Positions 52,401 to 62,880 of a stretch of DNA of 64,000 bases are shown piece after piece. The DNA is from Baylisascaris procyonis. Lineage: Eukaryota > Nematoda > Chromadorea > Rhabditida > Ascarididae. The notes under the pieces are model-generated. The model was not told where the DNA came from and did no database searches. It saw only the letters and a program-made list of their open reading frames with translations. A program made the translations under genes and the position numbers. Numbering within the stretch: position 1 is the first letter of the stretch; each line of letters begins with the position of its first letter. The stretch is from positions 98,343 through 162,342 of the forward strand of contig JAZARR010000129.1 of NCBI GenBank assembly GCA_037389465.1. The letters are read 5' to 3'.

Positions 52401-55400
52401 CTTCAACAGTGCGTCGTCTTCAACAGTGCGTCGCCTTCAACAGTGCCTCACCTTCAACAGTGCGTCGCCTTCAACAGTGCGTCGCCTTCAACAGTGCCTC
52501 ACCTTCAACAGTGCGTCGTCTTCAACAGCGCCTCACCTTCAACAGTGCGTCGCCTTCAACAGTGCCTCACCTTCAACAGTGCGTCGCCTTCAACAGCGCC
52601 TCACCTTCAACAGTGCGTCGTCTTCAACAGCGCCTCACCTTCAACAGTGCGTCGCCTTCAACAGCGCCTCACCTTCAACAGTGCGTCGTCTTCAACAGCG
52701 CCTCACCTTCAACAGTCCGTCGTCCTTCAACAGCGCCTCACCTTCAACAGTGCGTCGTCTTCAACAGCGCCTCACCTTCAACAGTGCGTCGCCTTCAACA
52801 GTGCCTCACCTTCAACAGTGCGTCGTCTTCAACAGCGCCTCACCTTCAACAGTGCGTCGTCTTCAACAGTGCGTCGCCTTCAACAGTGCGTCACCTTCAA
52901 CAGTGCGTCGCCTTCAACAGTGCGTCACCTTCAACAGTGCGTCACCTTCAACAGTGCGTCGCCTTCAACAGCGCCTCACCTTCAACAGTGCGTCGTCTTC
53001 AACAGCGCCTCACCTTCAACAGTGCGTCGCCTTCAACAGTGCCTCACCTTCAACAGTGCGTCGTCTTCAACAGTGCGTCGCCTTCAACAGTGCCTCACCT
53101 TCAACAGTGCGTCGTCTTCAACAGTGCGTCGCCTTCAACAGTGCCTCACCTTCAACAGTGCGTCGCCTTCAACAGTGCCTCACCTTCAACAGTGCGTCGT
53201 CTTCAACAGCGCCTCACCTTCAACAGTGCGTCGTCTTCAACAGTGCGTCTCCTTCAACAGCGCCTCACCTTCAACAGTGCGTCGTCTTCAACAGCGCCTC
53301 ACCTTCAACAGTGCGTCACCTTCAACAGTGCGTCGTCTTCAACAGTGCGTCGCCTTCAACAGTGCCTCACCTTCAACAGTGCGTCGTCTTCAACAGCGCC
53401 TCACCTTCAACAGTGCGTCGTCTTCAACAGTGCGTCTCCTTCAACAGCGCCTCACCTTCAACAGTGCGTCGTCTTCAACAGTGCGTCTCCTTCAACAGCG
53501 CCTCACCTTCAACAGTGCGTCGTCTTCAACAGTGCGTCGCCTTCAACAGTGCCTCACCTTCAACAGTGCGTCGTCTTCAACAGTGCTTCGCCTTCAACAG
53601 TGCCTCACCTTCAACAGTGCGTCGCCTTCAACAGTGCGTCGTCTTCAACAGTGCCTCACCTTCAACAGTGCGTCGCCTTCAACAGTGCGTCGTCTTCAAC
53701 AGCGCCTCACCTTCAACAGTGCGTCGTCTTCAACAGTGCGTCGCCTTCAACAGTGCCTCACCTTCAACAGTGCGTCGTCTTCAACAGTGCCTCACCTTCA
53801 ACAGTGCGTCACCTTCAACAGTGCGTCACCTTCAACAGTGCGTCGTCTTCAACAGTGCCTCACCTTCAACAGTGCGTCGTCTTCAACAGCGCCTCACCTT
53901 CAACAGTGCGTCGCCTTCAACAGCGCCTCACCTTCAACAGTGCGTCGTCTTCAACAGCGCCTCACCTTCAACAGTGCGTCGTCTTCAACAGCGCCTCACC
54001 TTCAACAGTGCGTCGTCTTCAACAGCGCCTCACCTTCAACAGTGCGTCGCCTTCAACAGCGCCTCACCTTCAACAGTGCGTCTCCTTCAACAGCGCCTCA
54101 CCTTCAACAGTGCGTCGTCTTCAACAGCGCCTCACCTTCAACAGTGCGTCGCCTTCAACAGTGCCTCACCTTCAACAGTGCGTCGTCTTCAACAGCGCCT
54201 CACCTTCAACAGTGCGTCGTCTTCAACAGTGCGTCGCCTTCAACAGTGCGTCGTCTTCAACAGTGCGTCGCCTTCAACAGTGCCACACCTTCAACAGTGC
54301 GTCGCCTTCAACAGTGCGTCGCCTTCAACAGTGCCACACCTTCAACAGTGCGTCGTCTTCAACAGTGCGTCGCCTTCAACAGTGCGTCGCCTTCAACAGC
54401 GCCTCACCTTCAACAGTGCGTCGTCTTCAACAGCGCCTCACCTTCAACAGTGCGTCGTCTTCAACAGTGCGTCGCCTTCAACAGTGCCTCACCTTCAACA
54501 GTGCGTCGTCTTCAACAGCGCCTCACCTTCAACAGTGCGTCGTCTTCAACAGTGCGTCGTCTTCAACAGTGCCTCACCTTCAACAGTGCCTCACCTTCAA
54601 CAGTGCGTCGTCTTCAACAGCGCCTCACCTTCAACAGTGCGTCGCCTTCAACAGTGCCTCACCTTCAACAGTGCGTCGTCTTCAACAGCGCCTCACCTTC
54701 AACAGTGCGTCGTCTTCAACAGCGCCTCACCTTCAACAGTGCGTCGCCTTCAACAGCGCCTCACCTTCAACAGTGCGTCGCCTTCAACAGCGCCTCACCT
54801 TCAACAGTGCGTCGTCTTCAACAGTGCGTCGCCTTCAAGAGTGCCTCACCTTCAACAGTGCGTCGTCTTCAACAGTGCCTCACCTTCAACAGTGCGTCGT
54901 CTTCAACAGTGCGCACCTTCAACAGTGCGTCGTCTTCAACAGCGCCTCACCTTCAACAGTGCGTCGTCTTCAACAGTGCGTCGCCTTCAACAGCGCCTCA
55001 CCTTCAACAGTGCGTCGCCTTCAACAGTGCCTCACCTTCAACAGTGCGTCGTCTTCAACAGCGCCTCACCTTCAACAGTGCGTCGTCTTCAACAGTGCGT
55101 CACCTTCAACAGTGCCTCACCTTCAACAGTGCGTCACCTTCAACAGTGCCTCACCTTCAACAGCGCCTCACCTTCAACAGTGCCTCACCTTCAACAGTGC
55201 GTCGCCTTCAACAGTGCCTCACCTTCAACAGTGCGTCGTCTTCAACAGCGCCTCACCTTCAACAGTGCGTCGTCTTCAACAGTGCGTCGCCTTCAACAGT
55301 GCCTCACCTTCAACAGTGCGTCGTCTTCAACAGTGCGTCGCCTTCAACAGTGCCTCACCTTCAACAGTGCGTCGCCTTCAACAGTGCCTCACCTTCAACA

Positions 55401-58400
55401 GTGCGTCGCCTTCAACAGTGCCTCACCTTCAACAGTGCGTCGCCTTCAACAGTGCGTCGCCTTCAACAGTGCCTCACCTTCAACAGTGCGTCGCCTTCAA
55501 CAGTGCGTCACTTCAACAGTGCGTCGTCTTCAACAGTGCGTCGTCTTCAACAGTGCGTCGCCTTCAACAGTGCCTCACCTTCAACAGTGCGTCGCCTTCA
55601 ACAGTGCGTCGTCTTCAACAGCGCCTCACCTTCAACAGTGCGTCGTCTTCAACAGTGCGTCGCCTTCAACAGTGCCTCACCTTCAACAGTGCGTCGCCTT
55701 CAACAGTGCCTCACCTTCAACAGTGCGTCGTCTTCAACAGCGCCTCACCTTCAACAGTGCGTCGTCTTCAACAGTGCCTCACCTTCAACAGTGCGTCGTC
55801 TTCAACAGCGCCTCACCTTCAACAGTGCGTCGTCTTCAACAGCGCCTCACCTTCAACAGTGCGTCGTCTTCAACAGCGCCTCACCTTCAACAGTGCCACA
55901 CCTTCAACAGTGCGTCGCCCTCAACAGTGCGTCGCCTTCAACAGTGCCACACCTTCAACAGTGCGTCGTCTTCAACAGTGCGTCGCCTTCAACAGTGCGT
56001 CGCCTTCAACAGTGCCTCACCTTCAACAGTGCGTCGTCTTCAACAGTGCGTCGCCTTCAACAGTGCCTCACCTTCAACAGTGCGTCGTCTTCAACAGCGC
56101 CTCACCTTCAACAGTGCGTCGTCTTCAACAGTGCGTCGCCTTCAACAGTGCCTCACCTTCAACAGTGCGTCGCCTTCAACAGCGCCTCACCTTCAACAGT
56201 GCGTCGCCTTCAACAGCGCCTCACCTTCAACAGTGCGTCGTCTTCAACAGCGCCTCACCTTCAACAGTGCGTCGTCTTCAACAGTGCGTCACCTTCAACA
56301 GTGCCTCACCTTCAACAGTGCGTCGCCTTCAACAGCGCCTCACCTTCAACAGTGCGTCGTCTTCAACAGCGCCTCACCTTCAACAGTGCGTCGTCTTCAA
56401 CAGTGCCTCACCTTCAACAGTGCGTCATCTTCAACAGCGCGTCACCTTCAACAGTGCGTCTCCTTCAACAGCGCCTCACCTTCAACAGTGCGTCGTCTTC
56501 AACAGTGCCTCACCTTCAACAGTGCCTCACCTTCAACAGTGCGTCGTCTTCAACAGCGCCTCACCTTCAACAGTGCGTCGCCTTCAACAGTGCGTCACCT
56601 TCAACAGTGCCTCACCTTCAACAGTGCGTCGTCTTCAACAGTGCGTCACCTTCAACAGTGCCTCACCTTCAACAGTGCGTCGCCTTCAACAGTGCCTCAC
56701 CTTCAACAGTGCGTCGCCTTCAACAGTGCCTCACCTTCAACAGTGCGTCACCTTCAACAGTGCGTCGTCTTCAACAGCGCCTCACCTTCAACAGTGCGTC
56801 GTCTTCAACAGTGCGTCACCTTCAACAGTGCCTCACCTTCAACAGTGCGTCACCTTCAACAGTGCGTCACCTTCAACAGTGCCTCACCTTCAACAGTGCC
56901 TCACCTTCAACAGTGCGTCGTCTTCAACAGCGCCTCACCTTCAACAGTGCGTCGTCTTCAACAGTGCGTCGCCTTCAACAGTGCCTCACCTTCAACAGTG
57001 CGTCTCCTTCAACAGCGCCTCACCTTCAACAGTGCGTCGTCTTCAACAGCGCCTCACCTTCAACAGTGCGTCGCCTTCAACAGTGCCTCACCTTCAACAG
57101 TGCGTCGTCTTCAACAGCGCCTCACCTTCAACAGTGCGTCGTCTTCAACAGTGCCTCACCTTCAACAGTGCGTCGTCTTCAACAGTGCGTCGCCTTCAAC
57201 AGTGCCTCACCTTCAACAGTGCGTCGCCTTCAACAGTGCGTCGCCTTCAACAGTGCCTCGCCTTCAACAGTGCCTCACCTTCAACAGTGCGTCACCTTCA
57301 ACAGTGCGTCGCCTTCAACAGTGCCTCACCTTCAACAGTGCGTCGCCTTCAACAGTGCGTCGCCTTCAACAGTGCCTCACCTTCAACAGTGCGTCGTCTT
57401 CAACAGCGCCTCACCTTCAACAGTGCGTCGTCTTCAACAGTGCGTCGTCTTCAACAGCGCCTCACCTTCAACAGTGCGTCGTCTTCAACAGTGCCTCCTT
57501 TCAACAGTGCGTCGTCTTCAACAGTGCGTCGCCTTCAACAGTGCCTCACCTTCAACAGTGCGTCGCCTTCAACAGCGCCTCACCTTCAACAGTGCGTCGT
57601 CTTCAACAGCGCCTCACCTTCAACAGTGCGTCACCTTCAACAGTGCGTCGTCCTTCAACAGCGCCTCACCTTCAACAGTGCGTCTTTCAACAGTGCGTCA
57701 CCTTCAACAGTGCCTCACCTTCAACAGTGCGTCGTCTTCAACAGTGCGTCACCTTCAACAGTGCGTCACCTTCAACAGCGCCTCACCTTCAACAGTGCGT
57801 CGTCTTCAACAGCGCCTCACCTTCAACAGTGCGTCGTCTTCAACAGCGCCTCACCTTCAACAGTGCGTCGCCTTCAACAGCGCCTCACCTTCAACAGTGC
57901 GTCGTCTTCAACAGCGCCTCACCTTCAACAGTGCGTCGTCTTCAACAGTGCCTCACCTTCAACAGTGCGTCGTCTTCAACAGCGCCTCACCTTCAACAGT
58001 GCGTCGTCTTCAACAGTGCCTCACCTTCAACAGTGCGTCGTCTTCAACAGCGCCTCACCTTCAACAGTGCGTCGCCTTCAACAGTGCCTCACCTTCAACA
58101 GTGCGTCGTCTTCAACAGCGCCTCACCTTCAACAGTGCGTCGTCTTCAACAGCGCCTCACCTTCAACAGTGCGTCGTCTTCAACAGCGCCTCACCTTCAA
58201 CAGTGCGTCGCCTTCAACAGCGCCTCACCTTCAACAGTGCGTCGTCTTCAACAGCGCCTCACCTTCAACAGTGCGTCGTCTTCAACAGCGCCTCACCTCA
58301 ACAGTGCGTCACCTTCAACAGTGCCTCACCTTCAACAGTGCGTCGTCTTCAACAGCGCCTCACCTTCAACAGTGCGTCGTCTTCAACAGTGCCTCACCTT

Positions 58401-61400
58401 CAACAGTGCGTCGTCTTCAACAGTGCGTCGCCTTCAACAGTGCCACACCTTCAACAGTGCGTCGCCTTCAACAGTGCGTCGCCTTCAACAGTGCCTCACC
58501 TTCAACAGTGCGTCGTCTTCAACAGCGCCTCACCTTCAACAGTGCGTCGCCTTCAACAGCGCCTCACCTTCAACAGTGCGTCGTCTTCAACAGTGCGTCG
58601 CCTTCAACAGTGCCTCACCTTCAACAGTGCCTCACCTTCAACAGTGCGTCGCCTTCAACAGTGCCTCACCTTCAACAGTGCGTCGCCTTCAACAGTGCCT
58701 CACCTTCAACAGTGCGTCGTCTTCAACAGCGCCTCACCTTCAACAGTGCGTCGTCTTCAACAGTGCCTCACCTTCAACAGTGCGTCACCTTCAACAGTGC
58801 GTCGTCTTCAACAGTGCGTCACCTTCAACAGCGCCTCACCTTCAACAGTGCGTCGTCTTCAACAGTGCGTCGCCTTCAGTGCCTCACCTTCAACAGTGCG
58901 TCGTCTTCAACAGCGCCTCACCTTCAACAGTGCGTCGTCTTCAACAGTGCGTCACCTTCAACAGTGCCTCACCTTCAACAGTGCGTCGTCTTCAACAGTG
59001 CGTCGTCCTTCAACAGCGCCTCACCTTCAACAGTGCGTCGTCTTCAACAGTGCCTCACCTTCAACAGTGCGTCGCCTTCAACAGCGCCTCACCTTCAACA
59101 GTGCGTCGTCTTCAACAGTGCCTCACCTTCAACAGTGCGTCCCTTCAACAGTGCGTCTCTTCAACAGCGCCTCACCTTCAACAGTGCGTCGTCTTCAACA
59201 GTGCCTCACCTTCAACAGTGCCTCACCTTCAACAGTGCGTCGCCTTCAACAGTGCCTCACCTTCAACAGTGCGTCGTCTTCAACAGCGCCTCACCTTCAA
59301 CAGTGCGTCGCCTTCAACAGCGCCTCACCTTCAACAGTGCGTCGTCTTCAACAGCGCCTCACCTTCAACAGTGCGTCGTCTTCAACAGTGCGTCGCCTTC
59401 AACAGTGCCTCACCTTCAACAGTGCGTCGTCTTCAACAGTGCGTCGCCTTCAACAGTGCCTCACCTTCAACAGTGCGTCGTCTTCAACAGCGCCTCACCT
59501 TCAACAGTGCGTCGTCTTCAACAGTGCGTCACCTTCAACAGTGCGTCGTCTTCAACAGCGCCTCACCTTCAACAGTGCGTCGCCTTCAACAGTGCGTCGC
59601 CTTCAACAGTGCCTCACCTTCAACAGTGCGTCGCCTTCAACAGCGCCTCACCTTCAACAGTGCGTCTCCTTCAACAGCGCCTCACCTTCAACAGTGCGTC
59701 GTCTTCAACAGCGCCTCACCTTCAACAGTGCGTCGCCTTCAACAGTGCCTCACCTTCAACAGTGCGTCGTCTTCAACAGCGCCTCACCTTCAACAGTGCG
59801 TCGTCTTCAACAGCGCCTCACCTTCAACAGTGCGTCTCCTTCAACAGCGCCTCACCTTCAACAGTGCGTCGTCTTCAACAGTGCCTCACCTTCAACAGTG
59901 CCTCACCTTCAACAGTGCGTCGCCTTCAACAGCGCCTCACCTTCAACAGTGCGTCGTCTTCAACAGCGCCTCACCTTCAACAGTGCGTCGTCTTCAACAG
60001 TGCGTCGTCTTCAACAGCGCCTCACCTTCAACAGTGCGTCTCCTTCAACAGCGCCTCACCTTCAACAGTGCGTCGTCTTCAACAGCGCCTCACCTTCAAC
60101 AGTGCGTCGCCTTCAACAGTGCCTCACCTTCAACAGTGCGTCGTCTTCAACAGCGCCTCACCTTCAACAGTGCGTCGCCTTCAACAGTGCCTCACCTTCA
60201 ACAGTGCGTCGTCTTCAACAGTGCCTCACCTTCAACAGTGCCTCACCTTCAACAGTGCGTCGTCTTCAACAGCGCCTCACCTTCAACAGTGCGTCGCCTT
60301 CAACAGCGCCTCACCTTCAACAGTGCGTCGTCTTCAACAGCGCCTCACCTTCAACAGTGCGTCGCCTTCAACAGTGCCTCACCTTCAACAGTGCGTCGTC
60401 TTCAACAGCGCCTCACCTTCAACAGTGCGTCGTGCTTCAACAGCGCCTCACCTTCAACAGTGCGTCGTCTTCAACAGCGCCTCACCTTCAACAGTGCGTC
60501 GTCTTCAACAGTGCGTCGCCTTCAACAGTGCCTCACCTTCAACAGTGCGTCGTCTTCAACAGTGCGTCGCCTTCAACAGTGCCTCACCTTCAACAGTGCG
60601 TCTCCTTCAACAGTGCGTCGTCTTCAACAGCCTCACCTTCAACAGTGCGTCGTCTTCAACAGCGCCTCACCTTCAACAGTGCGTCGCCTTCAACAGTGCC
60701 TCACCTTCAACAGTGCGTCGTCTTCAACAGCGCCTCACCTTCAACAGTGCGTCGTCTTCAACAGCGCCTCACCTTCAACAGTGCGTCGTCTTCAACAGCG
60801 CCTCACCTTCAACAGTGCGTCGTCTTCAACAGTGCGTCGCCTTCAACAGTGCGTCGTCCTTCAACAGTGCCTCACCTTCAACAGTGCGTCGTCTTCAACA
60901 GCGCCTCACCTTCAACAGTGCGTCGCCTTCAACAGCGCCTCACCTTCAACAGTGCGTCGTCTTCAACAGCGCCTCACCTTCAACAGTGCGTCGTCTTCAA
61001 CAGCGCCTCACCTTCAACAGTGCGTCGTCTTCAACAGTGCGTCGCCTTCAACAGTGCCGCCTTCAACAGTGCGTCGCCCTCAACAGTGCGTCGCCTTCAA
61101 CAGTGCCTCACCTTCAACAGTGCGTCGTCTTCAACAGTGCGTCGTCTTCAACAGTGCGTCGCCTTCAACAGCGCCTCACCTTCAACAGTGCGTCGTCTTC
61201 AACAGCGCCTCACCTTCAACAGTGCGTCGTCTTCAACAGTGCGTCGCCTTCAACAGTGCCTCACCTTCAACAGTGCGTCGTCTTCAACAGCGCCTCACCT
61301 TCAACAGTGCGTCGTCTTCAACAGTGCGTCGTCTTCAACAGCGCCTCACCTTCAACAGTGCGTCGTCTTCAACAGCGCCTCACCTTCAACAGTGCGTCGC

Positions 61401-62880
61401 CTTCAACAGTGCGTCGCCTTCAACAGTGCGTCACCTTCAACAGTGCGTCGTCTTCAACAGCGCCTCACCTTCAACAGTGCGTCGTCTTCAACAGCGCCTC
61501 ACCTTCAACAGTGCGTCGTCTTCAACAGCGCGTCACCTTCAACAGTGCCTCACCTTCAACAGTGCGTCGCCTTCAACAGTGCGTCACCTTCAACAGTGCC
61601 TCACCTTCAACAGTGCCTCGTCTTCAACAGTGCGTCGCCTTCAACAGTGCGTCGTCTTCAACAGCCTCACCTTCAACAGTGCGTCTCCTTCAACAGTCTC
61701 CACCTTCAACAGTGCGTCGTCTTCAACAGCGCCTCACCTTCAACAGTGCGTCCCCTTCAACAGCGCCTCACCTTCAACAGTGCGTCGTCTTCAACAGCGC
61801 CTCACCTTCAACAGTGCGTCGTCTTCAACAGTGCCTCACCTTCAACAGTGCGTCGTCTTCAACAGTGCGTCGCCTTCAACAGTGCGTCGCCTTCAACAGT
61901 GCCTCGCCTTCAACAGTGCGTCGTCTTCAACAGCGCCTCACCTTCAACAGTGCGTCGCCTTCAACAGTGCCTCACCTTCAACAGTGCGTCGTCTTCAACA
62001 GCGCCTCACCTTCAACAGTGCGTCGTCTTCAACAGCGCCTCACCTTCAACAGTGCGTCGTCTTCAACAGCGCCTCACCTTCAACAGTGCGTCGCCTTCAA
62101 CAGCGCCTCACCTTCAACAGTGCGTCTCCTTCAACAGTGCCTCACCTTCAACAGTGCGTCGTCTTCAACAGCGCCTCACCTTCAACAGTGCGTCACCTTC
62201 AACGGTGCGTCACCTTCAACAGTGCGTCGTCTTCAACAGCGCCTCACCTTCGACAGTGCGTCGTCTTCAACAGTGCGTCGCCTTCAACAGTGCGTCGTCT
62301 TCAACAGTGCTTCGCCTTCAACAGTGCCTCACCTTCAACAGTGCGTCGCCTTCAACAGTGCGTCGCCTTCAACAGTGCCTCACCTTCAACAGTGCGTCGC
62401 CTTCAACAGTGCGTCGTCTTCAACAGTGCGTCGCCTTCAACAGTGCCTCACCTTCAACAGTGCGTCGTCTTCAACAGTGCGTCGCCTTCAACAGTGCGTC
62501 ACCTTCAACAGTGCGTCGTCTTCAACAGTGCCTCACCTTCAACAGTGCCTCACCTTCAACAGTGCGTCGCCTTCAACAGCGCCTCACCTTCAACAGTGCG
62601 TCGTCTTCAACAGCGCCTCACCTTCAACAGTGCGTCGTCTTCAACAGCGCGTCACCTTCAACAGTGCCTCACCTTCAACAGTGCGTCACCTTCAACAGTG
62701 CGTCGCCTTCAACAGTGCCTCACCTTCAACAGTGCGTCGTCTTCAACAGCGCCTCACCTTCAACAGTGCGTCGTCTTCAACAGTGCGTCTCCTTCAACAG
62801 CGCCTCACCTTCAACAGTGCGTCGTCTTCAACAGTGCGTCTCCTTCAACAGCGCCTCACCTTCAACAGTGCGCCTAACCT
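46500..62880 (+). repeat. Indel-rich distal part of the array
   Basis: The same unit types continue, but off-length units are clearly more frequent than in the interior. Examples are GTGCGTCTTC (46,507 and 47,458), CAACAGCCTCAC (46,830), CTCACCAACAG (47,124), CAAGCAGTG (48,061), GTGCCCTCAC (48,253), CAGTTACC (48,658), GTCGTCTCAAC (48,697), CTCACTTCAAC (48,900), GTCGCCAACAG (50,492), GTGCCAACAG (50,913), GTGCCTCCTTTC (57,491), CTTCAGTGCC (58,875), GTCCCTTC (59,140), GTCGTGCTTC (60,431), CAGTCTCCACC (61,696) and CGCCTAACC (62,871, the only stop of this region). They could be real slippage products or uncorrected long-read errors. Confidence 0.6.
51100..51660 (+). repeat. Disrupted patch within the array
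   Basis: Seven or more irregular units fall within about 560 bp: GTGCCTGCCTTC (about 51,108), CACCTTTCACAG (51,161), GTCGTCCAACAG (51,295), CAACAGCCTCAC (51,456), GTCGCTTTCACAG (51,513), GTCGTCAAACAG (51,546) and a scrambled core at 51,590-51,655 where the 17-bp period is lost (CGCCGTCACC, GTACCGTGCG, CTTCAGTGCG, CAGCTTCACC, TTCGTCGCC). All fragments are still made of unit-like words, so no foreign insertion is present. This is either a locally scrambled assembly or a recombination or repair scar. Confidence 0.7.

Noticed and set aside
10150..62877. A 17,575-codon open reading frame
   Set aside because: Its first codon is GTG within a repeat unit, and the other two frames are comparably open. 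The repeat period is not a multiple of three, and variants show no codon structure. It is a consequence of a stop-free 17-mer, not a gene.
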